DNA of 64,000 nucleotides from Marispirochaeta sp. (GCF_963668165.1 NZ_OY764211.1:806001-870000), one strand, 5' to 3'; counted from the first letter of the stretch, positions 24,023-33,887 are shown. Numbers and translations: made by a program. Notes: generated by a model from the letters alone, not told the origin.

Positions 24023-24889
24023 TCAAGCAAGAGTTTCCCGAACAAATTTAACGGACTTAAGCGCTTCTTCGTCCAGATCTGCACCGGGCATCAAATCCCG
24101 CCACACAGCGATGTCCCATCCTACTTCTCCTCCGGGACGAACAAAGGGCTCCATGACCAACGGACCGTCAAAGCCTATGCTGTCCAATCCCCGTTTAATT
24201 TCATCCCAGGGCATACGCCCGCAGCCGGGAGGCTTTCGATTGGTTTCCCCTATATGGAGTTCTGATAGATAGGGTCCTGCCAGTTTTATGGCTCCTCCGA
24301 TGGAGTCCTCTTCAATGTTCATATGGAATGTATCCAGAAGAATCCTGCACCAGGGGCTGTCAATCTCTTTGACATATTTAACCGCCTCCTCACAAGTATT
24401 GAGGAGGAACTGCTCAAAACGGTTTATCACTTCCACGTTGAGAATGACTTCGCACTCCTCCGCCACTTTAACCAGCTCCCGCATGCTCTTGATACTTTGT
24501 TCCCAGACAGGAGTTTTATCGATCATCCCTTTTGGGGGAACAGCGGGCCAGTAGCTGTGGACTGTTCCGCTTATCATTTTCCCGTCGATAGAGCCCACGG
24601 CACGTATGATATCCTTCATAAAGTCAACTCCCCGCAGACGGATAGCTTCATCCAAGGAGGAAACATCCATATCAGCAGTCAAGCCGATGCCGCAGGAGAG
24701 TTCGATTCCTCTATCATCCGCGGCCTTTTTCAGTTTCTGCCTTTTTGTATCTCCCATTCGGAGAATAACTGCTGCATGAACCTCAAGCTGATCGAATCCC
24801 AGCTTTTTTACCCTATCGATGTAGGGCATGAAATCAGCTTCCCAGGAATCAGCCCAGAAAGCATAGTAGATTCCGATATCCCGACTCAT
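24023..24889 (-). CDS. sugar 3-epimerase of the D-psicose / D-tagatose type
   Basis: A 288-residue TIM-barrel protein beginning IGIYYAFWADSWEADF. It has LNVEVINRFEQFLLNT (metal and catalytic Glu), CRILLDTFHMNIEEDSI (metal Asp and His), LHIGETNRKPPGCGRMPW and a late VMEPFV (second catalytic Glu). These are the landmarks of Mn2+-dependent ketose 3-epimerases (D-allulose/D-tagatose/L-ribulose 3-epimerase). It shares ATGA with the AraC gene upstream and closes the sugar operon. The exact ketose is not determined by the sequence. Confidence 0.85.
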   Translation of the reverse strand: MSRDIGIYYAFWADSWEADFMPYIDRVKKLGFDQLEVHAAVILRMGDTKRQKLKKAADDRGIELSCGIGLTADMDVSSLDEAIRLRGVDFMKDIIRAVGSIDGKMISGTVHSYWPAVPPKGMIDKTPVWEQSIKSMRELVKVAEECEVILNVEVINRFEQFLLNTCEEAVKYVKEIDSPWCRILLDTFHMNIEEDSIGGAIKLAGPYLSELHIGETNRKPPGCGRMPWDEIKRGLDSIGFDGPLVMEPFVRPGGEVGWDIAVWRDLMPGADLDEEALKSVKFVRETLA

Positions 24890-25812
24890 TCTTCACTCCA
24901 TAAATCAAGATCACTATTAATATGAACTCCATTCCATTTGGATGGTGATACTCCCGTTTTTTTCTTAAAAAGTCTGGAAAAATAATATGGATTATCAAAA
25001 GCAAGTTTGAAAGAAACCTCTTTAACGCTCAGTTCTCCCATAACAAGGAGCTCCTTGGCTTTATTTATTTTCATATGCAGAAAATATTGATAGGGAGACA
25101 GCCCGGTATGCTCATTGAAATACTCTCTAAGGGTATGATAGCTCACCCCCAACGCGCTGGTAATGGCCTCCACATCAAATTTTGTATAGATGTTCTCCTC
25201 AAGAATCTCCCGTGCCTGCTCCAACAGGTTGGTAGCATTATCTTTGAGAACAACATTCTTTCTTGAGGCCTGAAGTCGGGCAAAAATCTGAGGAACCAGA
25301 GAGGCGATCAGCTGCTGCATACAGACCGGTTCCTTACAGGCATATTCCAATGCCTTATCGAAGAGGGCGATAAGAGAAGAACTGATCCCCGGACGATAGA
25401 TCGAATTCTCACGCTCCATATACTTTCGGTCCAGCCAGTTCTGAGCGCACTCTCCATTGAATCCGATCCAATGTTCGGTCCATCCCGTATCTGGATCGGG
25501 ACTATACCAATGACGTTCCCCAGGAACCAACAGTAACATTGTTCCTGTAGATATGGAAAAATCCCCCTGAAAGGAACGGAACCGTCCCGAGCCCTCTGTT
25601 ATATAGACAAACTGAAACTCGTTCAGAACCCTTCCACTGAACCAGTTCACTACATATTGTTCCGGATGCTTGTCACTCTGGTAGGGATACTTTTCGCCCG
25701 GACGCACATGTATCCGACCTACAGTAGTAACATATAGCTGCCAGAATACATCTTCATCACTGTAGGGAAGATATCGAAAGCTGTTTTTATTAGACTCCAA
25801 AGAATAGGGCAT
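24886..25812 (-). CDS. AraC-family transcriptional regulator of the ABC sugar operon
   Basis: A 308-residue regulator. The N-terminal half is a cupin-like AraC sensor domain (residues about 30-170: GSGRFRSFQGDFSISTGTMLLLVPGERHW). The last 100 residues are a double helix-turn-helix (KFDVEAITSALGVSYHTLRE; VKEVSFKLAFDNPYYFSRLF, then KKKTGVSPSKW). It lies inside the operon, three bases after one isomerase gene and overlapping the epimerase gene, so it is co-transcribed with its likely targets. Confidence 0.9.
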   Translation of the reverse strand: MPYSLESNKNSFRYLPYSDEDVFWQLYVTTVGRIHVRPGEKYPYQSDKHPEQYVVNWFSGRVLNEFQFVYITEGSGRFRSFQGDFSISTGTMLLLVPGERHWYSPDPDTGWTEHWIGFNGECAQNWLDRKYMERENSIYRPGISSSLIALFDKALEYACKEPVCMQQLIASLVPQIFARLQASRKNVVLKDNATNLLEQAREILEENIYTKFDVEAITSALGVSYHTLREYFNEHTGLSPYQYFLHMKINKAKELLVMGELSVKEVSFKLAFDNPYYFSRLFKKKTGVSPSKWNGVHINSDLDLWSEE

Positions 25813-25815
25813 ATA

Positions 25816-26769
25816 TCAGGTGTTCTTGTCCCCTCTCAAGATATCCTCCCTCTCTCGGATATAGCTGACGGTCTGACGCACAAGTTCGTCCAACTGAACC
25901 GGATCAGGGCTTCCGTACATGGCTGGATAGGGATCGCCACCAGGCCCCAGAGGCTCGGGAGTGACGAATTTATCGCCGTTATTGTAATCGATTAAATACA
26001 GGGCCTCAATGATGCGGTCCAGATCCAAGGAACCGGTACCCAAGGCACCTCTCTGACTGTCGGCCATATGAAGATTCACCAATTGATTATCCGCTTCCAG
26101 AATAGCCGTGGCGATATGATTCTCTTCCGCCTGCATATGAAATACATCCCCATTGATATGGGCAACACCGGGGCAGTTCAAAGCGGCGATATATCTCTTG
26201 GCCTGAGCCACAGTATTGACGATAGTAGTCTCAGCGGAACGGATGGGTTCGATAGCCCCTTTTACATTATGTTTGCTGAACAGTTTACCCACCAGGTTCA
26301 GGGTCTCCAGACTCCTGTACTCCTCCATATCATCATAGGCGAGATTCCTTCCCACTGCTGCGGGAACTACAAGAAGATAGACCCCTCCGATCTCGGCAGT
26401 GAACTCGACCTCCCTCTTGATATAATCAATTGCTGCCTGCCTTTGTAAGGCAGATACGCTGGACAGGTCATTCTCTTTAGAAAACATACCGCAGACACCA
26501 CTGGCTTTGATTCCCGCATCCCTTAGCAGCTTGCGGGTCTCTTTCATTTTATAACCGAGATCCGGTCCATAATGATTCCCGTGAAATTCTATATACTCCA
26601 CGTCATTCCGAGCCAGGCGATCCAGTGAAACCTTCAAATCTTCACAACCGAACCCCCAGTTACTCCAGGAAATCTTCAACCGATTCTTTATCCTTTCGCT
26701 GCTGGAGGTTCTGAATCCTTTGAATCGGTCATCAATCTCTTTATTCTTTATCTCATAATTCTGCATCAT
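25816..26769 (-). CDS. sugar phosphate isomerase/epimerase-like TIM-barrel protein
   Basis: A 317-residue AP-endonuclease-2-like TIM barrel. Visible landmarks are EYIEFHGNHYGPDLGYKM, GVYLLVVPAAVG, GAIEPIRSAETT (metal Glu), HINGDVFHMQAEE (metal Asp/His) and VNLHMADSQRGALGTGSLD. It differs clearly from the second epimerase of the operon and probably acts on a related ketose or an inositol-like intermediate; the reaction cannot be fixed. It lies between the binding-protein gene and the AraC gene. Confidence 0.8.
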   Translation of the reverse strand: MMQNYEIKNKEIDDRFKGFRTSSSERIKNRLKISWSNWGFGCEDLKVSLDRLARNDVEYIEFHGNHYGPDLGYKMKETRKLLRDAGIKASGVCGMFSKENDLSSVSALQRQAAIDYIKREVEFTAEIGGVYLLVVPAAVGRNLAYDDMEEYRSLETLNLVGKLFSKHNVKGAIEPIRSAETTIVNTVAQAKRYIAALNCPGVAHINGDVFHMQAEENHIATAILEADNQLVNLHMADSQRGALGTGSLDLDRIIEALYLIDYNNGDKFVTPEPLGPGGDPYPAMYGSPDPVQLDELVRQTVSYIREREDILRGDKNT

Positions 26770-26844
26770 TGACTCTTCCTTGAAAACTGCCGGGAGAAAA
26801 ACACCCCCGGCAGCACTTAAATCAACATAGTACTGTTGAAAAAA

Positions 26845-27846
26845 CTAGAAACTGAAGGAAGCGTGGTTTTCCTTGGTGAAGTCCGCAGGGGGCCCCATGA
26901 CAACAGTCCGGCCATCTTTCCAAACGGAGATTTTGCCGACATTCTCAATATTCTGACCATCGACAGGTTTTTCACCGTTGAGCAGGTTGTAAGCCAGAAC
27001 AACAGTCAGGTAACCCAGTTTGGAGGGATCCCAGAGGGTTCCTACTCTCAGAGAACCATCATCCAGGTAGGGACCGGAGTCGGTGGGCAAAGAGGTACCG
27101 ACAACTGCTATTCTGTCTTTAAGACCCTTTTCCTGTACGGCCTGGGCGGCACCAAGAGGCGCGGGGGTGCTGACACCAACCACACCCTTCAGGTTGGGGT
27201 AAGCCTTGATCAAATCCAAGGTCTTCTGGTAAGCCATCTGCTGTTTCTCATCAGAAGGAACCTTGTCGGTAACCAGGTTCAGTCCAGGGTATTTGCTCTT
27301 GGCATAGGCCAGACCGGCATCGATCCAAGTGTTCAGATTGGCGGCAGACAGACCACCAGTAATGATGGCGTAATCTCCGCTTTCACCCATTTCCTGTACC
27401 AGCAGATCCCAGATATGCTGACCATACTCTTGATCGTCGATCTGGTGAACGGACAGGTCTACTACAGAAGCATCAGCGGGAGTATCCCAGTCCAGAACGG
27501 CGATGCCGGCCTTCTTGGCCTTCATCAGAACAGGGGTCAGGGCTGCCGCGTCATTGGGAGCAACACAGATAGCATCTACGCCCTTGCTGATAAGGTCTTC
27601 CAGCATGCGAACCTGCTCAGCGGCATCAGGAGTCGTGGGTCCGGTGTAGATTACATTGACCCCCAAATCCTTTCCAGCCTGAATTGCACCTGTTTCAGAT
27701 GCGTTAAAGTAAGGGATACCTACCAGCTTCGGCATAACGACAATGGTCTTCTCATCGCTGCCAGCAGCGTCCTTCGATCCATTTGCCCATACACCGGATA
27801 GGCAAAACACAGCTAAAATCAGTGCAGCAAGAACTCTTTTTCTCAT
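26845..27846 (-). CDS. sugar ABC transporter, substrate-binding protein (ribose/rhamnose/AI-2 type)
   Basis: A 333-residue periplasmic-binding protein with a signal peptide (MRKRVLAALILAVFCLSG, cleavage near VWANGS). Peripla_BP_4 features are VGIPYFNASETGAIQAGKDLG, DLISKGVDAICVAPNDAAAL, AVLDWDTPADAS and LKGVVGVSTPAPLGAAQAV. The closest described relatives by eye are RhaS- and LsrB-like proteins. It follows the permeases and has a perfect AAAGGAGGAG ribosome site, consistent with high expression of binding proteins. Confidence 0.92.
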   Translation of the reverse strand: MRKRVLAALILAVFCLSGVWANGSKDAAGSDEKTIVVMPKLVGIPYFNASETGAIQAGKDLGVNVIYTGPTTPDAAEQVRMLEDLISKGVDAICVAPNDAAALTPVLMKAKKAGIAVLDWDTPADASVVDLSVHQIDDQEYGQHIWDLLVQEMGESGDYAIITGGLSAANLNTWIDAGLAYAKSKYPGLNLVTDKVPSDEKQQMAYQKTLDLIKAYPNLKGVVGVSTPAPLGAAQAVQEKGLKDRIAVVGTSLPTDSGPYLDDGSLRVGTLWDPSKLGYLTVVLAYNLLNGEKPVDGQNIENVGKISVWKDGRTVVMGPPADFTKENHASFSF

Positions 27847-27897
27847 TAGTTCTCCTCCTTTAGATATTTCATCCGGAACACGCCGGACAGATCCAAA

Positions 27898-28878
27898 TTA
27901 GACTTCTTTCGTCCGGCGATCTGTCAGGAAATTGATCGTCAAAACGATAATTAGAATGGCCCCCATTACCACGTTGGTCAGATAACGGTTGAACCCGAAG
28001 ATATTCAGGCCGCTGGAAATGACCTGTAAAATCATTACAGCGATCACCGTACCAACGACCTTCCCCTCCCCGCCGTTGATATTGGTCCCTCCCAGAACGG
28101 AAGCCGCCACAGCCTGAAGCAGGTAGGATGATCCGTAAGATTCTTTGGCCGAGTTATAGCGGGAAGCCATTAAAACACCCGCCACGGCGGCCAGCAGACT
28201 GGCAATTAGATACGTCTGAAACAGGATTCTGCGGACCTTCACACCCGAATACCGGGCCACTTTGGGATTGCAGCCGATCATATAAATTGCCATTCCCATG
28301 CGGCTTCTTTCCAGGAGCAGCCAAGATCCGCCAATGATCAATATGAAGATGATCATTGGCACAGGAATACCGAGGAATGTTGAGTTTCCGATCAGTAAAA
28401 ATTCAAAAGGAAAACCCGAGACAGCTCCGCCCTTAGTAATATTAAGACTTATTCCTTCAAACAAAGTCATGGCCCCAAGTGTAGCCAACATGGGAGTCAC
28501 ACCTATATAGGAGACCACAATTCCATTAAACACGCCACACAGGGCGGCGATGCCCAGCATCACCAGGATTCCTGACACTACGGCCAGGGAACCATTGATG
28601 CCTGCAGCGTACTGGTTGGCCATTACAAGCCCCCCAACAATCATGGAAAGGGTGGCCGTATAGGTAAGGGAAAGGTTTATTCCGCCGGCGACAACGACCA
28701 GCATCATGGACAGGGCCAGTATACCGAACTCAGGCATCTGATAGGCCATGGACTGCAGGTTGTACAGGCTTAAAAAACGGCCCGGTGACAACAGGCTCAT
28801 AAGCACAAAGATGAACAAAAATATGGCAAACAGGATTCCCTCTTTGCTGGCTATGAACCTTCTTATTAGCGACTTCAT
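27898..28878 (-). CDS. sugar ABC transporter permease (RbsC-type), second subunit
   Basis: About 326 residues with 8-10 hydrophobic helices and the BPD_transp_2 pattern (MMLVVVAGGINLSLTYTATLS; LGGTNINGGEGKVVGTVIAV). I start it at the ATG at 28878, which has GTAGGGG upstream and follows the stop of the first permease by a few bases; an ATG at 28896 would overlap that gene. It forms the membrane channel with the neighbouring permease. Confidence 0.92.
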   Translation of the reverse strand: MKSLIRRFIASKEGILFAIFLFIFVLMSLLSPGRFLSLYNLQSMAYQMPEFGILALSMMLVVVAGGINLSLTYTATLSMIVGGLVMANQYAAGINGSLAVVSGILVMLGIAALCGVFNGIVVSYIGVTPMLATLGAMTLFEGISLNITKGGAVSGFPFEFLLIGNSTFLGIPVPMIIFILIIGGSWLLLERSRMGMAIYMIGCNPKVARYSGVKVRRILFQTYLIASLLAAVAGVLMASRYNSAKESYGSSYLLQAVAASVLGGTNINGGEGKVVGTVIAVMILQVISSGLNIFGFNRYLTNVVMGAILIIVLTINFLTDRRTKEV

Positions 28879-28885
28879 ACAACCC

Positions 28886-29884
28886 CTACTCCACATCTAC
28901 ACGTATTTTGTATTTTTCAGCCCGCTGTTTCTGGATCATATCGATACTGATGGAACCGATGATAATCAGGCCAACAACGATCTTCTGCCAGAAGGTGGGA
29001 ATGTGCATCAGAATCAGTCCATTGTTGATTACGCAGAACAGGGCCACTCCAATCATGGTACCCAGCACTGAACCGTAGCCGCCCAATACGCTGGCTCCGC
29101 CAAGAACGACTGCCGCAATAACCTGCATTTCAAATCCCAAGAAGGCGTTAGGGTCCACCTGACGCATAATTGAAGTATGGACCACCGCGGCCGTTCCAAT
29201 CAGAAATCCTTCAAAGCTGTACACAAAGATCAATATCCGCTCGGCTTTGAATCCCATTCTTTCGGCAGACTCTTTATTGCCGCCTATAGCGTAAATACCG
29301 CGACCGATAACGGTTTTCTTAAGAATGAAACAAGTCAGAATGATCACGGGGATCAGAAACAGAACCTGTATAGGCAGACCGATAATCCGACCGCCGGTTA
29401 TCTGGACGGGAAACAGGATGGTCCGGCCGAAGATGATGAAACTATCCGGAATACCAGTTATCCATGTACCATTGGTCAGATACAGAACAAGACCGAGGAT
29501 TACACTCATGGTTCCCAGGGTCGCCACAATGGGAGGAATCTTCAACTTGGCGATAAGAAGACCGTTAACCAGCCCCATCAGGGCACCACTGAGACAGGCC
29601 ACCAGAATCGCCACAAAGATGTTAGAACTGAAATAGATCAGAGACTGTCCAGTTATGACTGTGACAGCCGAGATTATGGAAGCCACAGAAACATCAATAC
29701 CTCCGGTCAGTAGAACCAGCAACATTCCCAGAGCCATAATGGCCAATACCAGATTGCTTTTAAGGATGTCCAGGAAATTCTCCACCGAAAAGAATGCCGG
29801 GTTGGCGATACCGATGACTATAGACAGAATTACAAAAATCAGGATGATCGGTAATTCTTTAATCTTCAAAGATTTGATGTTCAT
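28886..29884 (-). CDS. sugar ABC transporter permease (RbsC-type), first subunit
   Basis: A 332-residue polytopic membrane protein of BPD_transp_2 type: MLLVLLTGGIDVSVASIISAV and VVLGGASVLGGYGSVLGTMIG are the conserved permease segments. It lies 40 bases after the ATPase gene. Two distinct RbsC-like permeases in one operon point to a heterodimeric channel, as in rhamnose and AI-2 importers. Confidence 0.92.
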   Translation of the reverse strand: MNIKSLKIKELPIILIFVILSIVIGIANPAFFSVENFLDILKSNLVLAIMALGMLLVLLTGGIDVSVASIISAVTVITGQSLIYFSSNIFVAILVACLSGALMGLVNGLLIAKLKIPPIVATLGTMSVILGLVLYLTNGTWITGIPDSFIIFGRTILFPVQITGGRIIGLPIQVLFLIPVIILTCFILKKTVIGRGIYAIGGNKESAERMGFKAERILIFVYSFEGFLIGTAAVVHTSIMRQVDPNAFLGFEMQVIAAVVLGGASVLGGYGSVLGTMIGVALFCVINNGLILMHIPTFWQKIVVGLIIIGSISIDMIQKQRAEKYKIRVDVE

Positions 29885-29924
29885 TTTTCACCTACAATGC
29901 TATGTTCTGTAATCATACACACTC

Positions 29925-31409
29925 CTACAAAGCCTTGCTCATAATGTCTTCCTGGTTCAGATCCTCACAGAACATCTGCGCCGTGATTCTTCCGTGTCTC
30001 ATTACAGCGACCCGGTCGGCGATAGCCAGGATTTCGGGAAGTTCGGAAGAGATGACGATGATCCCCAGTCCCGATGCCGCCAGTTCCCTCAGTATCTGAT
30101 GAATCTCGGCCTTGGCACCGATATCAATTCCGTTGGTTGGTTCGTCCACAATCAGCACCCTGGGCTTAGTGGCCAGCCACTTGGAAACAACGACCCTTTG
30201 CTGATTTCCTCCCGATAGTTTGGAGGTCAGCATATGGGGAATACGGGGACGAATGCCCAGCTGGTCCATCCACTTTTCCGTCAGGTGTTGTTTCCGTTTC
30301 ATATCGATCAGACCATTACGCCTGCTCAGGGAGTCCAGAACTGTCAACGAGATGTTGTCCTCGATGGATTTTCTGAGGACAAGCCCCTCCTGAAGCCGGT
30401 TTTCCGGTACATAGGAGATCCCCGCTTTTACGGCATTACTGGGCGACTTGACTGTCAACTCTTTTCCGTCCAGCATAAGGATTCCCTCGTCCACGGGATT
30501 CAGGCCGAATATGGCTTGAGCCACCTCGGTTCTTCCCGCACCAACCAGACCCGTTAATCCCAGAATCTCCCCCTTGTGGAGGATAAAATTGATATCGATG
30601 AAGTTTCCCTTTTTGGAAAAGCCCTTTACTTCAAGGAGCCGCTCTTCCCGTCTGTTTTTGGGATAGATGGTATATTCAATCTTGCGTCCCACCATCAGAG
30701 AAATCAGCTGATCGTCATCTAACTCATCCTCGCTGTAAGTGCCTATGTACTGACCATCCCTGAGTACAGTGAACCGGTCGGAAACAGCAAAGAGTTCATC
30801 CAGCTTGTGGCTAATAAACAGCAAAGCAATGCCCTTCTTCTTCAAAGAGAGCATAATCTCGAAGAGCTTCTTAACCTCTCCCTTGGAAAGGGAAGAGGTC
30901 GGTTCATCCAAGATCAGCAGTCTGGCATTGTTGGCCAGGGCCCGGGCAATGGCCACCAGCTGCTGCCGCGCAACAGATAAATCCCCCAGAGAAGTTTTCA
31001 GATCCATGGATATCCCCAGTTGATCCAGGGCATCTTTTGCAATCTTATCCATGGCCTTCCAGCTGATCAGTTTATCGTTCTTTCCTACACTGTTTCCAAG
31101 GGCAATATTCTCCATAACTGACAGATTCGGAAAAAGCGAAAAGTCCTGGTATATAACAACAATTCCCTGTCTCAGTGATTCCAGAGGCGTAAGCTCCTCC
31201 AGAACCCGGCCATTCATGGTAATGGCACCACCAGCTTCCGGCTGATAGACCCCAGAAAGGATCTTGATTAATGTGGATTTTCCCGCACCATTCTCACCGA
31301 TCAGCGCGTGAATCTCCCCTGTATTGATTGTGAAACCCACATTCTGCAGGGCTTTTACACCAGGGAAATATTTTGATATGTTTTCGATTTCAATCAGGGT
31401 TTGACCCAT
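29925..31409 (-). CDS. sugar ABC transporter ATPase with two nucleotide-binding domains
   Basis: About 494 residues, RbsA/MglA type. The first domain has Walker A GENGAGKSTL, a signature region LGDLSVARQQLVAIARAL and Walker B RLLILDEPTSSL. The second has GLVGAGRTEVAQAIFG, the signature LSGGNQQRVVVSKWL and VLIVDEPTNGID. As in relatives, the second Walker A lacks the usual Lys. I start it at the ATG at 31409, preceded by AGGAGGAAC; a frame from 31451 has no ribosome site. First gene of the seven-gene operon. Confidence 0.95.
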   Translation of the reverse strand: MGQTLIEIENISKYFPGVKALQNVGFTINTGEIHALIGENGAGKSTLIKILSGVYQPEAGGAITMNGRVLEELTPLESLRQGIVVIYQDFSLFPNLSVMENIALGNSVGKNDKLISWKAMDKIAKDALDQLGISMDLKTSLGDLSVARQQLVAIARALANNARLLILDEPTSSLSKGEVKKLFEIMLSLKKKGIALLFISHKLDELFAVSDRFTVLRDGQYIGTYSEDELDDDQLISLMVGRKIEYTIYPKNRREERLLEVKGFSKKGNFIDINFILHKGEILGLTGLVGAGRTEVAQAIFGLNPVDEGILMLDGKELTVKSPSNAVKAGISYVPENRLQEGLVLRKSIEDNISLTVLDSLSRRNGLIDMKRKQHLTEKWMDQLGIRPRIPHMLTSKLSGGNQQRVVVSKWLATKPRVLIVDEPTNGIDIGAKAEIHQILRELAASGLGIIVISSELPEILAIADRVAVMRHGRITAQMFCEDLNQEDIMSKAL

Positions 31410-31967
31410 CTGTTCCTCCTGAACTAAGAATATTATCAGGGGGAAATTCATTATCCACCATTCACGATTTTTAACTATTCTTTATATTTTTTAGTAGATT
31501 GATACATTTTTTTTGACAGAAAATTAACTTTTGTATACGCCGATCCAAAACGAACACCCATTCCGGAGATAGCGGACAGCGATACTGGTTAAAACCTGAC
31601 ACCTGTCCCGACCGGAGGCCGATAGCATACGACCTTATAGAATCGATCGTTTCTAAAGCCACATCAGAGATTTCTTAGAATACCACAGGCATTTGTCTCA
31701 CTATAGTGACCCCATTGCCCGTTAATGTTCAGAATGATTTCAATCAGATCATGCTTTTTTTTTACATTCTGGAATCTCCAAATTCTATAAGATGATTTGA
31801 CAACAGATGCTGAAGAGATGTTATTCCTGCACCCATCTCGCAAGTTGAAAACAGTGTTGAGGATATTGTCAAAGAAATCAGTTGTATGGTTTTTAAAATA
31901 ATTCTATCAAGCGCCTCTTTTCTGTGAATATCAATACGCCTTTGCTCTTGATCAGATTCCAATAATA
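31410..31967. other. long intergenic region upstream of the sugar operon
   Basis: About 560 bases without a gene that I can support; the only frames are short and unlike known proteins. The part next to the ATPase gene is AT-rich (31460-31550) and probably holds the operon promoter, but no pair of -35/-10 boxes stands out. An imperfect 16-bp palindrome AGAATCGATCGTTTCT lies at 31639-31654 and could be a regulator site. Confidence 0.5.
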
Positions 31968-31996
31968 TTGACCCTGATGCAGGGAATCGATATACT
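31968..31996 (+). promoter_or_regulatory. promoter of the tRNA-Pro / tRNA-Arg pair
   Basis: TTGACC (31968-31973) and TATACT (31991-31996) are separated by 17 bases and end 12 bases before tRNA-Pro, the expected geometry for a stable-RNA promoter. Confidence 0.75.
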
Positions 31997-32008
31997 GTGC
32001 CTTCTATA

Positions 32009-32081
32009 CGGGATGTGGCCCAGTGGCTAGGGCACCTGGTTTGGGACCAGGGGATCGGAGGTTCGAATCCTCTCATCCCGA
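32009..32081 (+). tRNA. tRNA-Pro (anticodon TGG)
   Basis: Acceptor CGGGATG pairs with CATCCCG. The anticodon stem CTGG/CCAG encloses TTTGGGA with TGG in the anticodon position, and the T loop is GTTCGAATC. 73 bases; CCA is not encoded. First of a tandem pair. Confidence 0.93.
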
Positions 32082-32091
32082 TTTATCCTAT

Positions 32092-32165
<74 letters not shown>

Positions 32166-32177
32166 CAAATGGCGAAG

Positions 32178-32201
32178 GCCCCTACATCAGGGGCTTTTTT
32201 T
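32178..32201 (+). terminator. intrinsic terminator of the tRNA pair
   Basis: GCCCC pairs with GGGGC around a 7-base loop and is followed by seven T, starting 13 bases after tRNA-Arg. Confidence 0.85.
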
Positions 32202-32340
32202 GCATCTTGAACAAGAATAGATATTTTGTGCTCTACATATCAACCTTTTAGAATATTGACTGCTGTAGCCGCCTCTTGAACCTATAAATATATTTATATA
32301 CATTATAATTCATCATTTCTCTCCAATTAAAGGAATTATA

Positions 32341-33045
32341 ATGACTCACAATGACAAATATGTTTTGGTACTTATAGATATTTAGATATTCAAAAAGAGT
32401 CCAGGTTTGGCGTAGAAAATTTACTTACTGTTGTAAATAATTCACGAAAGGTGATCGATACATGCCGTATGCTTGGCATTCCTGTCATCTACACCCGGCA
32501 GATCAACCGCTAAGATGGAACAGGTCTCTCCCGGGGAGAAGAGATAAACAGCAAGGGAAATCCGGTATTCTATTGTACCAACACCGATGCAATCGAAATC
32601 ATCGATGATATAGCACCGCGAAAAGAAGATATCGTCATTGATAAATACCGCTGGAGCGCTTTTTATCAGACCAGCCTGGAACTCTTTCTTCAAAGTACAG
32701 GAGCAAAAAATATTATCATCGGCGGACTCGTCACCGACGGGTGCCTGATGACGTCGGTTATGGGGATGCGTATTACAGGGATTATCAGATTATCTTGTCA
32801 AGGATATGTGCGCAACGACCTGTGAAGGCGGACACATAGCCTCGATTATGATCATGGCAAACTGGGTGTACGGAATTAAGATCTACAACGCCGACCAGAT
32901 GCTGCGCCATCTTAATGGAGAAGACTATGAAGTCTGGGAATCGAAAAAAGCTGCTCCCCTCCATTTTACGCCTGAAAATATACGTCAGGAGTTTGCCCGC
33001 CTCGACAAGGAAGCAAGCTTCGTAAAAGGGGATTCCCTTATTTAA
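32341..33045 (+). pseudogene. isochorismatase-family cysteine hydrolase, degraded
   Basis: Pieces of one protein appear in several frames. The opening is YVLVLIDI, with the catalytic Asp, followed by a TAG where the family has Gln. After a frameshift come FGVENLLTVVNNSRKVIDT and GIPVIYTRQINR with another stop, DKYRWSAFYQTSLELFL (catalytic Lys), and IIIGGLVTDGCLMTSVMG (nucleophile Cys). A last frame from about 32800 gives CATTCEGGHIASIMIMANWV and the C-terminus. At least two nonsense codons and two frameshifts make it non-functional. Intact relatives hydrolyse amides or isochorismate, e.g. nicotinamidase-like enzymes. The 232 bases after it (33046-33277) show nothing that I can identify. Confidence 0.85.
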
Positions 33046-33277
33046 GCACAGCATGTCCGTCATCCTGCGGCAGAATACACCTGCCTTGCAGTCTGCAAAC
33101 CATGCAGCCGGTGCATGACTTTATTGAAAGATTAGAGATATCAAGGTTTCAACGGTAGATTCAGAGCCGCCAGATTCTTCAATTACTGTGAGCATCTGTG
33201 CAATCTTTCCTGTTATTCTGGGACCGGCATTTATCATCAGGGGTTTTCATATATACCTGAAAATCCTCCGTGGATAA

Positions 33278-33859
33278 TTAAAACCGGTATCCTATCTTGA
33301 CCGATGCAGATGATGAAAACTTCTTCCGTGTAAACTCTTCGTTACCGGCCAAAACCTTGCTATCGTTAATCCTGAAGTGAAGAGCAGCAAAGGGATTAAG
33401 ATATACATGTTCCGTCAGGTGCCAGACATAACCGCCTCCGGCTGTGATTATGCTGTCTGTGAAGAGTGTGGTTTCGCCTGTTTTCTTATGCTTAACAGAG
33501 GAATTCCATAATTCAACACCGCTGCCAATCCAGAAGCCTCTTAAATCCCTGGTAAAAAAATAATCTATCAGAATAGCTGCCACGTTTACCTCGTAATCTT
33601 CAAACGAGTCTTTGATCATGGACTGGGGCATTAACAGATGGGCTCCGATCACACGTATCTTAATTCGGTTCAGACCAGCCCAGACCTGAAAAGAGTATCC
33701 TGCCCTGCCTTCCGATGCACTCAGTATGACAGGAAGCATATCCAGGGTATATCCAAGAACCGGGCTTGGACTATCTTCCGCTGCAACTGAAAGCGGGAAC
33801 AGCGGATACAGACAGATAATCAACATAGCCAGAATTCCGGATTTAAGTTTTTTATCCAC
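33278..33859 (-). CDS. small outer-membrane beta-barrel protein
   Basis: A 193-residue protein with a signal peptide (MDKKLKSGILAMLIICLYP, cleavage near SVAAEDS) and an 8-strand-like pattern, including YFFTRDLRGFWIGSGVELW and ITAGGGYVWHLTEHVYLNP. It ends SASVKIGYRF with a terminal Phe, the usual barrel signal. OmpW/OmpX-like size. It is preceded by a pair of 16-bp palindromic sites, so it may be under a dedicated repressor. Confidence 0.75.
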   Translation of the reverse strand: MDKKLKSGILAMLIICLYPLFPLSVAAEDSPSPVLGYTLDMLPVILSASEGRAGYSFQVWAGLNRIKIRVIGAHLLMPQSMIKDSFEDYEVNVAAILIDYFFTRDLRGFWIGSGVELWNSSVKHKKTGETTLFTDSIITAGGGYVWHLTEHVYLNPFAALHFRINDSKVLAGNEEFTRKKFSSSASVKIGYRF

Positions 33860-33887
33860 AACTGATTCGTTCCTTAGCCATAAATTG

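Noticed and set aside
26836..27801. 321-codon frame on the plus strand opposite the sugar-binding-protein gene
   Set aside because: Mirror frame of a well-supported secreted binding protein; the translation is Gly/Gln-rich and not protein-like.
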